DNA of 64,000 nt. It comes from DATLZU01 sp035573855. GTDB taxonomy: Bacteria > Nitrospirota > Nitrospiria > Nitrospirales > Nitrospiraceae. Shown piece after piece: positions 17,090 to 25,819 of the stretch. Every line of letters starts with the position of its first letter. Position 1 is the stretch's first letter. Where the stretch lies: positions 1-64,000 of the forward strand of contig DATLZU010000020.1 in assembly GCA_035573855.1 (NCBI GenBank), read 5' to 3'. Both the position numbers and the translations under genes were made by a program. The notes beneath the pieces were generated by a model. That model worked only from the letters and a program-made list of their open reading frames with translations, was not told where the DNA came from and made no database searches.

Positions 17090-19492
17090 GTGCCTGACAG
17101 CGAGCGGTTTATTGAGGTTCGGGAACGGCCCCGGCGATGGGCGTGGTGGCAGATCGTCTTGGCGGCGGGGACGCTCCTGGTGTTTTTGGCCGGAGGTTCC
17201 GCCGCCGGCGTGCTGTGGTATTTCTCGCAGGATCTGCCGCCGCTCGATCCGCTTCAGAATTACCAACCCAGCCTGGTCACCCGTGTCTATTCGGATGATC
17301 GCCAGATCATCGGGCAATTCTTTATCGAGCGCCGCTTGCTGACGCCGCTCCAGGAGATTCCCAAACCGCTGATCCAGGCCGTCATCGCCGTGGAGGACAC
17401 GCGCTTTTTCGAGCACCCGGGCCTTGACGTCGTCGGGATCTTGCGCGCGGCCTGGACCAATCTCCGGCGAGGCGGCCGTGTCGAAGGCGCTAGCACCATT
17501 ACGCAGCAACTTGCGCGGTCCCTGTTTCTCTCGCCGGAACGGACGTTCGAGCGCAAGCTCAAGGAATTGATCCTCGCGTATAAGATGGAGTTGGTGCTGA
17601 CCAAGGAGCAGATCCTGGAGATGTACTTGAACCAAATTTACTTTGGACAGGGTGCGTATGGTGTCGCAGCCGCGGCACAGACGTATTTCGGGAAGGAGCT
17701 GCCGAAGTTGACGCTGGCGGAAGCGGCGTTTCTTGCTGGCATGCCCAAATCGCCGAGCGCCTATTCCCCGTTCAAAGCGCCGGAACGGGCGAAGAAGCGG
17801 CAGGAGCACGTGCTGGCCCGCATGGAAGAAGCGGGGTTCATCACGCCCGAAGAACGGGAACAAGCGGCGGCTGAACCGCTGGCGTTCCGGCGGCCCGGCG
17901 CGGAGCAGATCGCGCCCTATTTCATCGAGCATGTCAGGCAGCTTCTGGTCGCCAAGTACGGGGAGGCGATGGTGTACAAGGGCGGGCTGGAAGTTTTCAC
18001 GACCTTGAACGTCGAGATGCAGAAAGCCGCCGAAGCCGCCGTCCGCAACGGTCTCCGCGATCTGGACAAGCGGCAGGGCTGGCGCGGACCGCTCCGAAGC
18101 GTTGATCCGGCGGCGTTGACTGCGAACCCGCCGGCGGCGTCCCAGATGTGGAAAGAAGGAGACATCATGGAAGGGGTGGTCACCAAGGTCGGCAAAGACC
18201 ACGTGTGGGTCCACCTCGGAACGGGGGTCGGGCGGCTCTCGTTTGACGACATGGCGTGGGCGAAACGGCGACTGAAGGGCCGGGATCCGACCAAGGACTT
18301 TGTGTGGGTGCACAATCCGAAGCAACTGGTAAAGCCTGGAGACGTGATCGAAGTCGCCGTCAAGAAGGTCGATCGCGACTTTGTGCATCTGCGGTTGGAG
18401 CAAACCCCGATCGTCGAAGGCGGGCTTGTGGCGATCGACCCCAAAACCGGCGCCATCCGCGCGATGGTCGGCGGATTCGACTTCAATCGGAGCGAGTACA
18501 ACCGCGCGGTCATGGCCCATCGCCAACCTGGTTCGGCGTTTAAGCCGATCATTTACGCGACGGCTCTTAGCCAAGGGATGAGCCCGGCGACCTTGGTGCT
18601 CGACGCGCCGGTGGTCTACGAGCAGGAAGACGAAGAGAAAATCTGGAAGCCGGAGAATTACGAGCGGCGCTTCTTCGGCATGATCAGCTTGCGGGAGGCG
18701 CTCATCCATTCGCGCAACCTGGCGACGGTCCGCCTGTTGGAGAAAGTCGGCGTACGGAACGTCATCGAATTCGCCCGGTCGGTCGGCATCGTCAGCCCCT
18801 TGACCCCAGACCTGTCGCTCGCCTTGGGCTCCAGCAGCGTTAGCCTGGTGGAACTGGTATCGGCCTACGGCGTGTTCGTCAACCAAGGAATGCGGGTCGA
18901 GCCGTATGCCATCGCCAGCGTGAAAGACAATGCCGGTCGCACCCTGGAGGAGACCGTGCCTGAACCACGGCAGGCGATTCCCAAGGAGACCGCTTATCTC
19001 ATCACGAACATGATGGAAGATGTCGTGCAACGGGGGACCGGTCAGCTTGCGAAGTCCATCGGCCGGCCGGTGGCGGGCAAAACCGGCACGACCAACGATT
19101 ACACGGATGCGTGGTTCATCGGCGCCACGCCGAATCTGGCGGCGGGGACCTGGGTGGGCTTCGACGACCGGCGACCACTTGGCGAAACCGAATCCGGCGC
19201 CCACGCCGCCTTGCCGATCTGGATCAATTTCATGAAGGAAGCGCTCAAACAACTGCCGGTCGTGCCGTTCACCATTCCCGATGACGTGGTCTTCGTGAAA
19301 GTGGATCCCTCGACCGGCCTGCTGACGTCCGACCAAGGGGAGCAGGGCACCGTGGAGTTGTTCGCGAAAGGAACGGAACCGACGCAGGTGGCGCCACAGC
19401 GTCTCGATCCGACCGAGTTCTATAAGTTGGATCAAATTCCGGAGGGCCAACCAGGGACTGAAGAAGGCGGTGGTCCGGAGAAAGCCAACTGA
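17090..19492 (+). CDS. mrcA: Class A penicillin-binding protein 1A (transglycosylase/transpeptidase)
   Basis: 800 residues from a GTG start with GGAG upstream. A short cytosolic tail, one membrane anchor (about 20-45, WQIVLAAGTLLVFLAGGSAAGVLWYF), a GT51 glycosyltransferase domain (AVEDTRFFEHPGLDVVGILRA, GASTITQQLARSLFLSPERTFERKLKE), an OB-like insert (GDIMEGVVTKVGKDHVWVHLG) typical of PBP1A, and the transpeptidase with SxxK GSAFKPIIYA, SxN SRNLATV and KTGTTND. It polymerises and cross-links peptidoglycan on the outer face of the inner membrane. Stands alone; convergent with iscX. Confidence 0.95.
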   Translation: MPDSERFIEVRERPRRWAWWQIVLAAGTLLVFLAGGSAAGVLWYFSQDLPPLDPLQNYQPSLVTRVYSDDRQIIGQFFIERRLLTPLQEIPKPLIQAVIAVEDTRFFEHPGLDVVGILRAAWTNLRRGGRVEGASTITQQLARSLFLSPERTFERKLKELILAYKMELVLTKEQILEMYLNQIYFGQGAYGVAAAAQTYFGKELPKLTLAEAAFLAGMPKSPSAYSPFKAPERAKKRQEHVLARMEEAGFITPEEREQAAAEPLAFRRPGAEQIAPYFIEHVRQLLVAKYGEAMVYKGGLEVFTTLNVEMQKAAEAAVRNGLRDLDKRQGWRGPLRSVDPAALTANPPAASQMWKEGDIMEGVVTKVGKDHVWVHLGTGVGRLSFDDMAWAKRRLKGRDPTKDFVWVHNPKQLVKPGDVIEVAVKKVDRDFVHLRLEQTPIVEGGLVAIDPKTGAIRAMVGGFDFNRSEYNRAVMAHRQPGSAFKPIIYATALSQGMSPATLVLDAPVVYEQEDEEKIWKPENYERRFFGMISLREALIHSRNLATVRLLEKVGVRNVIEFARSVGIVSPLTPDLSLALGSSSVSLVELVSAYGVFVNQGMRVEPYAIASVKDNAGRTLEETVPEPRQAIPKETAYLITNMMEDVVQRGTGQLAKSIGRPVAGKTGTTNDYTDAWFIGATPNLAAGTWVGFDDRRPLGETESGAHAALPIWINFMKEALKQLPVVPFTIPDDVVFVKVDPSTGLLTSDQGEQGTVELFAKGTEPTQVAPQRLDPTEFYKLDQIPEGQPGTEEGGGPEKAN

Positions 19493-19527
19493 GGGGGGGG
19501 AGCGACTCGGACCGGTTTCGGGAAAGG

Positions 19528-19740
19528 CTAGGATTTGGCGTCTTGGTATTCCTCGTGCCAGGCCATCTGGATCGCTTCCAGAATTTGCTCATTCGACTTC
19601 TTGGGATCGTCCTTGAATTCCGGCAAGGCGACGATCCAAGCGTGCAGGTCCGTGAAGCGAACCGTCAGCGGGTCAGTATCCGGGTGGGTTTCCAACAAAC
19701 GAATCGCGATTTCCTCCGCATCCTGCCATTTCAGATCCAT
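19528..19740 (-). CDS. iscX: Fe-S cluster assembly protein IscX
   Basis: 70 residues, all helical and acidic (MDLKWQDAEEIAIRLLETHPDTDPLTVRFTDLHAWI, FKDDPKKSNEQILEAIQMAWHEEYQDAKS), nearly identical in pattern to the IscX/YfhJ family. IscX binds IscS and iron and modulates the rate of cluster formation. Last gene of the isc operon here, about 100 bases after hscA. Confidence 0.93.
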   Translation of the reverse strand: MDLKWQDAEEIAIRLLETHPDTDPLTVRFTDLHAWIVALPEFKDDPKKSNEQILEAIQMAWHEEYQDAKS

Positions 19741-19837
19741 AGCGAACTCCTACTCAAGCTGTCAGTTCATAGCCTCCGGCAATCGACTTTCTCGCTTTCG
19801 CTGAGCCAAGCTGACTGCTGAACGCTGATCGCTCTTC

Positions 19838-21658
19838 TTATGGCAACTCCGACAGCTTCTTGTTTTCGAGCGCCTCTTTCAGCGCCGTGTCCATCAACAC
19901 CTCTGCGAGGTGATGCGTGGCCTTCTCGACCTCGGCGATCCGGGCGCGGATGGCTTTGTGGTCGTCCGTCGCCTTGGCGGCCTCCAAGGCAGTCGTCGCC
20001 GTTCCGATCGCGGCGATTTCCTCGGCACTGATCAGATGCCCGCCTTGCTTGAGGGCCTTTTGGGTTGCCTTGAGAATGGCCTCGGCCTCCGTCCTGGCCT
20101 CGATCACCTGGCGCGCTTTCAGGTCTTCGGCCGCGAACTTGAACGATTCACCGATCATCCGCTCGACTTCTTCGTCGGTGAGTCCGTAGGACGGTTTCAC
20201 CTGGATTGACTGGGTTTCGCCGGTCCGTACGTCGCGCGCCGAGACGTTGAGAATCCCGTTCGCGTCGATCAGGAACGTGACCTCGATGCGCGGGATGCCA
20301 GCGGGCAGCGGCGGCACTTTCAACTGAAAGCGTGCCAGACTGCGGTTGTCTTTGGCCAGTTCCCGTTCCCCTTGCAGGATGTGGATGTCGACGGACGTCT
20401 GACCGTCCACATAGGTGGTGAACATTTCCTTGGCGCTGGCCGGGATCGTGGTGTTGCGGCGGATCAGCGTGCTCATCACCCCGCCCATCGTCTCGATCCC
20501 CAGCGACAGCGGCGTGACGTCCAGCAGCAACATATCCTGGGTGCCGCCGCTCAGGATGTCCGCCTGAACGGCAGCGCCCAGCGCAACCACCTCGTCGGGA
20601 TTCAACTCGCTGTGTGGCATCTTGCCGAACAACGCTTGAACCCGCTGCCGCACCAACGGCATGCGGGTCGCACCCCCGACCAGTACCACTTCATCGATGT
20701 CCGCTGGCGTGAGCCCCGCGTCCTTTAGCGCCTGCCGACAAGGCGCCAGTGTCCGCTCGACAAGATCGATGGTCAGCGATTCCAGTTGGTCGCGGGTCAG
20801 ATCCAACACGAATGGCTCTCTGCCGTCCGGCAGATCGATCACCAGAGAGGTCTTGTACTCGTCGGATAACCGAATCTTGGCCCGTTCCGCCTCCAGCCGT
20901 ACCGCTTGGATTGTGTCGGGGTAGGCATCCAGGTCCAGTCGGCGCTGCTCCTGCACCTGCTTCAGGAGCAGATCGGCGATACGGCGGTCGAAGTCGTCGC
21001 CGCCCAGATGAGTGTCGCCGTTCGTCGCCAGCACTTCGAAGATACCGTTCTTCAGTTTGAGGATCGAAATATCGAACGTGCCGCCGCCCAGATCGTACAC
21101 GGCGATGAGTCCCTGAGTTCGTTTTTGAAGACCGTACGCAAGCGAGGCGGCTGTGGGCTCGTTGATGATCCGCAGGACTTCCAGCCCGGCGATCATGCCG
21201 GCGTCTTTTGTTGCCTGTCGCTGGCTGTCGTTGAAGTAGGCCGGCACGGTAATTACGGCCTTGGTGATGCTTTCGCCCAGGTAAGTTTCCGCCCGCTGCT
21301 TCAGTTCTTTCAGGATCATGGCGGAGATTTGTGGTGGGGAGTAACTTTTCTCGCCGATCTGGATGCGGATCACGCCGCCTTGTTCATGGAGTTTGTAGGG
21401 AAAGTAGGCGAGTTCTTCCCGGACATCGGCCAGCCCTTTCCCCATGAAGCGCTTTATCGAGTAGATCGTCCGCTCGGGATTGCGGATCAGGTGTTCCTTG
21501 GCCGGGTCGCCGACGATGAGCCCGTTGTCGGTGAGGGCTACGACTGAGGGCACCAGGGTGCGGCCGTTCTGACCGGGGATGACCTTGGGCTGGCCGGCGT
21601 CCATATAGGCGACCAGCGAGTTGGTCGTGCCGAGATCGATGCCAACGATGCGTGCCAT
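19838..21658 (-). CDS. hscA: Hsp70-type chaperone HscA
   Basis: 606 residues from the ATG of MARIVGIDLGTTNSLVAYMDAG. Full actin-like ATPase domain (phosphate loops IDLGTTNS and VYDLGGGTFDIS, adenosine motif VVLVGGATRMP) and peptide-binding domain (LLDVTPLSLGIETMGG onward), with a helical lid. With HscB it binds IscU and promotes cluster transfer. Context (8 bases after hscB, within isc) marks it as HscA rather than DnaK, and the C-terminus lacks the acidic DnaK tail. Confidence 0.93.
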   Translation of the reverse strand: MARIVGIDLGTTNSLVAYMDAGQPKVIPGQNGRTLVPSVVALTDNGLIVGDPAKEHLIRNPERTIYSIKRFMGKGLADVREELAYFPYKLHEQGGVIRIQIGEKSYSPPQISAMILKELKQRAETYLGESITKAVITVPAYFNDSQRQATKDAGMIAGLEVLRIINEPTAASLAYGLQKRTQGLIAVYDLGGGTFDISILKLKNGIFEVLATNGDTHLGGDDFDRRIADLLLKQVQEQRRLDLDAYPDTIQAVRLEAERAKIRLSDEYKTSLVIDLPDGREPFVLDLTRDQLESLTIDLVERTLAPCRQALKDAGLTPADIDEVVLVGGATRMPLVRQRVQALFGKMPHSELNPDEVVALGAAVQADILSGGTQDMLLLDVTPLSLGIETMGGVMSTLIRRNTTIPASAKEMFTTYVDGQTSVDIHILQGERELAKDNRSLARFQLKVPPLPAGIPRIEVTFLIDANGILNVSARDVRTGETQSIQVKPSYGLTDEEVERMIGESFKFAAEDLKARQVIEARTEAEAILKATQKALKQGGHLISAEEIAAIGTATTALEAAKATDDHKAIRARIAEVEKATHHLAEVLMDTALKEALENKKLSELP

Positions 21659-21666
21659 AGCGCAGT

Positions 21667-22389
21667 CTATCCGATGGTCAAGATGAGGTCGTCGACGATA
21701 TTGCTGATGTAGGTACGATTCGACAGGATCTCCCGCATTTCTTGGAGGATTGCTTCCCGTTCCTTGTGGAGGTGATCGGTGGCTTCTCCGCGGTCCAGCA
21801 GCGCATCCCACGCGGTAAACAGCTCGAACAGCCGGGCTTCCATTTCGGTCCGGCGGCGCTCCAGCGTTAGCCGGTCCGCTTCCAGCTTGGCTCGTAGGGG
21901 CTGTAGTTCGTCGGGCGGTCGCTCGGAGGATGCGGATCGGAACTCTTCCAGATCTTCCTGAAGCGCCAGAATCTCTTCGAACAGATCGGCCGGCGGAGAG
22001 GTGCGGATCTCTTTCGCGGAGCCTGCTTCCAAGCGCAGCAGATACTCGGCCCGCAGGAACGGGTCCTTCAGCGTCCGGTAGGCGGTGTTCAACAACGCGG
22101 AATTGTTAAGGCTGATCGCCCGCTCGGTTTCGGTCTTATTCTGGTAGAAATCCGGATGAAACATGCGGCTCAGTTCGTAAAACTTGGTTTCAAGCCGAGC
22201 TGGGTCGATATTCAGGCGACGCGGAAGGCCCAAACAGGTAAAGTAGTCCATCTCCTTGGAGACGGGTTGCACCTTTACACACCGTTCACAAAAATACTCT
22301 CCGCTGATCTCCGATTGACAGTGCCAGCACATGCTGCGCGCCATCTGGAGCTCGGTGCGCGGGGTGGAAGTCTTCTGACTTGGCAGCAT
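21667..22389 (-). CDS. hscB: Co-chaperone HscB with N-terminal zinc-ribbon
   Basis: 240 residues with AAGGG six bases before the ATG. J-domain with HPD in SRMFHPDFY, then the helical C-terminal domain that binds IscU (LNNSALLNTAYRTLKDPFLRAEYLLRL). An N-terminal four-cysteine knuckle CWHCQSE and CERC precedes the J-domain, as in eukaryotic HSC20 but not in E. coli HscB. The C-terminal extension after about residue 165 is a charged helix (LEADRLTLERRRTEMEARL). It drives HscA ATP hydrolysis at IscU. Confidence 0.92.
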   Translation of the reverse strand: MLPSQKTSTPRTELQMARSMCWHCQSEISGEYFCERCVKVQPVSKEMDYFTCLGLPRRLNIDPARLETKFYELSRMFHPDFYQNKTETERAISLNNSALLNTAYRTLKDPFLRAEYLLRLEAGSAKEIRTSPPADLFEEILALQEDLEEFRSASSERPPDELQPLRAKLEADRLTLERRRTEMEARLFELFTAWDALLDRGEATDHLHKEREAILQEMREILSNRTYISNIVDDLILTIG

Positions 22390-22536
22390 AAGATCCCTTC
22401 GACAAAACCTGTTAAAAACCCTGGCCAGAAACGCGAATAGCTAACAGCACGTAGCAGAGGTCGCACCCTCAGGGGCCGGTTCTTTCAACCCTGGGAGTGG
22501 CTACTTGCTATTAGCTATCCGGTTATCCGCTTCCTA

Positions 22537-22893
22537 TCAGGCCGAGAATGATTCCCCGCACCCACAGGTTTTCTGCGCATTGGGATTCACAAACTTGAAC
22601 TGGCCGCCCATGAGGTCTTTCTGGAAATCCAGTTGCGTGCCCTGCAAATAAATGGCGCTCTTCGCGTCCACGATCACCTTGACGCCGTCAACCTCGTACA
22701 CCGTGTCATACTGACCGATCTTGTCGTCAAAGTTGATCGTGTAGCTCAGTCCCGAGCACCCCCCGCCTTTGACGCCCAGCCTCAAACCGCCCTCTGTTAC
22801 GCCCTGGACGTTCATCAGCCGCTTCACTTCCTTCAATGCTGATTCGCTCAGCGTGACCACCGGGGTCCGGGCCGTTGTGTTGGTTGTCTCCAT
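22537..22893 (-). CDS. iscA: A-type iron-sulfur carrier IscA
   Basis: 118 residues from the ATG preceded by AAGGAG. HesB-like fold with cysteines in GGGCSGLSY and KTCGCGESFSA. It accepts clusters from IscU and delivers them, or supplies iron. Lies between iscU and hscB, the classical position. An upstream open frame of the same phase is a shadow of the intergenic region and iscU. Confidence 0.95.
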   Translation of the reverse strand: METTNTTARTPVVTLSESALKEVKRLMNVQGVTEGGLRLGVKGGGCSGLSYTINFDDKIGQYDTVYEVDGVKVIVDAKSAIYLQGTQLDFQKDLMGGQFKFVNPNAQKTCGCGESFSA

Positions 22894-22934
22894 GTCGTAC
22901 TCCTTCGTCGCTGGATCCCCACACAGGGACGTCC

Positions 22935-23333
22935 TTATGCGGACGTCTTGCTCGTTCCTTCTGTTTTTTTCTTGTAGTCCGCCAGCGCGGCTTTGATCGC
23001 GTCCTCCGCCAAGACCGAGCAATGGATTTTCACCGGCGGCAGATTGAGTTCCTGCACAATGTCCGTGTTCTTGATCTTGGCTGCTTCTTCGAGCGTCTTG
23101 CCCTTGAGCCATTCGGTTGCCAGGCTCGAGCTGGCGATGGCCGATCCACAGCCGAACGTCTTGAACTTCGCGTCCACAATGGTGTCGTTCTGCACTTTGA
23201 TCTGCAATTTCATCACGTCCCCGCACTCCGGGGCACCGACGATGCCGGTTCCCACGTCCGGGTCAGTCTTGGGAAAACTCCCCATGTTGCGCGGGTTGTT
23301 AAAGTGATCGACGACCTTTTCGCTGTACGCCAT
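22935..23333 (-). CDS. iscU: Fe-S cluster scaffold IscU
   Basis: 132 residues. The three cluster cysteines and the Asp are in PECGDVMKLQ, FGCGSAIASSS and IHCSVLAEDAI, and the HscA-binding LPPVK motif is present. Length and pattern match IscU. It assembles [2Fe-2S] clusters with sulfur from IscS. Start by the ATG with GAAGGAGGG six bases upstream. Confidence 0.97.
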   Translation of the reverse strand: MAYSEKVVDHFNNPRNMGSFPKTDPDVGTGIVGAPECGDVMKLQIKVQNDTIVDAKFKTFGCGSAIASSSLATEWLKGKTLEEAAKIKNTDIVQELNLPPVKIHCSVLAEDAIKAALADYKKKTEGTSKTSA

Positions 23334-23418
23334 CGTACCCTCCTTCGGATCTCGTCATCCGTGCAGCCTCTTTCGTTCAGTGCGCTTCACGGCTTACCAT
23401 TTCACGCTTATCAGCTTA

Positions 23419-24636
23419 TCAGTGGACGGCCCACTGGACGGATTTCAAGTCGACACCCTCCTTGGCCATTTCGTACAAAGGAGACATTTCGCGGAGTTTA
23501 TTCACGACCTCGATAACCCGCTTGATCGTGTACTCAATCTCCTCTTCGGTGTTGAACCGACCTAAGCCGAACCGGATCGAAGAATGCGCCAGGTCGGCCC
23601 CGACCCCCAGAGCCCGCAACACATAGGACGGCTCCAGGGTAGCCGAAGTGCAGGCCGATCCGGACGACAGGGCGATTTCCTTCATCCCCATCAACAGCGA
23701 CTCTCCCTCGACGTATGCGAAGGAGAGGTTCAAATTATGCGGCAATCTCTGGGTGGGATGGCCGTTGAGATAGACGTCCTCCAGCGCATTCACAATCCCC
23801 GAGTACAACCGATCGCGCAGGGTCGCGAGGCGCGAAGCTTCGGCCGCCATCTCCTGTTCGCACAGTTCGCAGGCCTTGCCGAATCCCACGATCAAAGGGA
23901 CGGGTAAGGTGCCCGACCGCATCCCGCGCTCGTGCCCACCGCCATCCATCTGGGCCGCAATCCGAACGCGGGGGGCCTTTTTCCGGACGTACAGGGCTCC
24001 GACGCCTTTCGGTCCATAGATCTTATGCGCGCTGAACGACATCAGATCGATTCCCATCTCCTGCACGTCCACGGGAATCTTGCCCACGCCCTGCGTGGCG
24101 TCGCAGTGGAACAGCACGCCCTTTTCTTTCGCGATCTTGCCGATCTCCTTGATTGGATTGATCGTCCCGATCTCGTTGTTGGCCAACATGATCGAGATAA
24201 GGATGGTTTTGTCGGTAATGGCGTTGCGCACGTCGTCCGGATTGACGAGACCCTGCTTGTCCACCGGCAGATAGGTGACCTTGACGCCGCGTTTCGCTTC
24301 AAGGGCTTTGGCAGTGTCCAGCACCGCGCGATGTTCTGTGGACGACGTAATAATGTGGTCGCCCTTCTCGTGGTACATCTCGACCACACCCTTCAGGGCT
24401 AAGTTGTCGGACTCGGTGGCACCGCTGGTAAAGACGATTTCTTTCGGGTCGGCATGGATCAGTTTCGCGATCTGTTTGCGGGCATTTTCCACCGCCTCCT
24501 CCGCCTCCCAGCCGAAGGAGTGATTGCGGCTAGCGGCATTGCCGAATTTTTCGGTGAAGTACGGAAGCATGGCGTCCAACACCCGCCGGTCCACTGGGGT
24601 GGTCGCATGATTATCCAAATAGATCGGAAACTTCAT
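23419..24636 (-). CDS. iscS: Cysteine desulfurase IscS
   Basis: 405 residues from the ATG overlapping the iscR stop (ATGA). PLP-dependent class V aminotransferase fold: YLDNHATTPVDRRV, TSGATESDNLAL, TSSTEHRAVLDT, FHCDATQGVGKIPVD, the PLP Lys in SFSAHKIYGPKGVGAL, and the mobile catalytic Cys in SSGSACTSATLEPSYVL. It produces persulfide for IscU and other acceptors. Coupled to IscR for joint control. Confidence 0.97.
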   Translation of the reverse strand: MKFPIYLDNHATTPVDRRVLDAMLPYFTEKFGNAASRNHSFGWEAEEAVENARKQIAKLIHADPKEIVFTSGATESDNLALKGVVEMYHEKGDHIITSSTEHRAVLDTAKALEAKRGVKVTYLPVDKQGLVNPDDVRNAITDKTILISIMLANNEIGTINPIKEIGKIAKEKGVLFHCDATQGVGKIPVDVQEMGIDLMSFSAHKIYGPKGVGALYVRKKAPRVRIAAQMDGGGHERGMRSGTLPVPLIVGFGKACELCEQEMAAEASRLATLRDRLYSGIVNALEDVYLNGHPTQRLPHNLNLSFAYVEGESLLMGMKEIALSSGSACTSATLEPSYVLRALGVGADLAHSSIRFGLGRFNTEEEIEYTIKRVIEVVNKLREMSPLYEMAKEGVDLKSVQWAVH

Positions 24637-25109
24637 CGTTCGACTCCTTGTGCGGTAGTGATCGATTGAACAGTGATCAACGGCGTGCCGCCCATCATAT
24701 CCTGCAGCGTCATGCTGTTGAGGAGTTGGTAGATGCTGTCCTGGACCTTGAGAAGGGGGGTCCTGATTGTGCAATGCTCGCGCTGCATACAGGGTTCACC
24801 CTCCTTTTCGTGATAACAATCGGTAATGCCAAGCGGCCCTTCGATGCTTTCCAAGACTTGGGCGATGGTGATATCGCGCGCGCTCTTTGCCAATAAATAT
24901 CCGCCCTTCGGTCCGTTATGGCTTTCGATTAGCCCGCTTTTAGCCAAGGTCTGGAGCACCTTGGCCAGCAGTTCGAGAGGAATGTTGTACTCCTCAGCAA
25001 TTTCCTTTGTGTTGACGATCCTGGCACGGGTCACATCGCCGAATTGCACGGCGGCAATGTACTGCAACGCCATCAGCCCGTAGTCCGCTTTTTTTGAAAA
25101 CTTCAACAT
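24633..25109 (-). CDS. iscR: Rrf2-family [2Fe-2S] regulator IscR
   Basis: 158 residues. Winged helix (KFSKKADYGLMALQYIAAVQ, YNIPLELLAKVLQTLAKSGLIESHNGPKGGYLLAKSARDITIAQVLESIEG) and the three cluster cysteines in CYHEKEGEPCMQREHC, with the fourth-ligand His nearby. IscR senses cluster status and represses its own operon. A matching operator lies upstream. First gene of the operon; its stop overlaps the iscS start. Confidence 0.95.
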   Translation of the reverse strand: MLKFSKKADYGLMALQYIAAVQFGDVTRARIVNTKEIAEEYNIPLELLAKVLQTLAKSGLIESHNGPKGGYLLAKSARDITIAQVLESIEGPLGITDCYHEKEGEPCMQREHCTIRTPLLKVQDSIYQLLNSMTLQDMMGGTPLITVQSITTAQGVER

Positions 25110-25148
25110 GGCTATTGCCGATTGAATCGATCGGAGACTATAATGATC

Positions 25149-25167
25149 TCCGACTTCTTCAGTCGGA
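25149..25167 (-). promoter_or_regulatory. IscR type-1-like operator
   Basis: TCCGACT, a 5-base spacer and AGTCGGA form a perfect inverted repeat about 40 bases before iscR. The core (YYGACT-N5-AGTCRR) agrees with the known IscR type-1 site architecture. It overlaps the predicted transcription start, as expected for autorepression. A second inverted pair (CGGAGA and TCTCCG) overlaps its right arm. Confidence 0.75.
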
Positions 25168-25170
25168 CTT

Positions 25171-25200
25171 AACCTAACACGCTGCAGAACGTACTGTCAA
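25171..25200 (-). promoter_or_regulatory. Promoter of the isc operon
   Basis: Minus-strand TTGACA (25200-25195) and TAGGTT (25176-25171) with an 18-base spacer (17 if TTAGGT is used). The predicted start falls within the IscR-like operator. Confidence 0.65.
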
Positions 25201-25288
25201 TAGCCAATAGCCTAATAAGGCCACAAGAAGAAGATCTGCGCCCCGCTTTTAGCAGCCCTTGAACTAAGGGAGGAGGAAATCAACACAC

Positions 25289-25705
25289 ATGGGAGGCATC
25301 AACCCCTATATTGAAAAGGCCGAAGTCGAGCTACCAACCAAACCGTACACGGTCACGTTCATCATGCCGAACAAGACTGAGACCAAAGTCGAGGTCCAGC
25401 CGGATAAAATCCCTTATGGATCAACCGGGCTTCCCGGCAGCATTTTGGATATCGCCATGGGCAATGGAATCGATCTCGAACACGTCTGCGGCGGTGTCTG
25501 CGCTTGCTCTACTTGTCACGTCATTGTGCGGAAGGGATTGGAGTCCTGCAACGAAGGGACGGATGATGAATTCGATCAGCTTGAGGAGGCGCCCGTGACG
25601 ACGTTGCAATCGCGCTTGGGCTGCCAATGCGTTCCCAACGGCACGATGGACGTGGTGGTTGAGATACCCGCGGTGAACAAAAATCTGGTTAAAGAAGGAC
25701 ACTGA
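25289..25705 (+). CDS. fdx: [2Fe-2S] ferredoxin of ISC type
   Basis: 138 residues after GGAGGAGG. Adrenodoxin-like fold with ligands in EHVCGGVCACSTCHV and LGCQCVP (C-x5-C-x2-C and a distal Cys). Ends VVEIPAVNKNLVKEGH, close to bacterial Fdx. It supplies electrons for cluster assembly. In E. coli it lies inside the operon after hscA; here it is divergent from iscR, about 180 bases away, with a longer N-terminal segment (MGGINPYIEKAEVELPTK). Confidence 0.93.
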   Translation: MGGINPYIEKAEVELPTKPYTVTFIMPNKTETKVEVQPDKIPYGSTGLPGSILDIAMGNGIDLEHVCGGVCACSTCHVIVRKGLESCNEGTDDEFDQLEEAPVTTLQSRLGCQCVPNGTMDVVVEIPAVNKNLVKEGH

Positions 25706-25819
25706 AACTGGAAAAGGGCTAAAGCACTCTCGTCGACTGGCATTGCTCAATCGTCGTCATGGTTGTTCATTCCAACCTTTCGTTTGCCGAATGACGTATG
25801 ACGATAAACGGCTCTTTTT

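Noticed and set aside
17045..19450. Long open frame antisense to the class A PBP gene (801 codons)
   Set aside because: It lacks domain sequence and mirrors the codon bias of the real gene.
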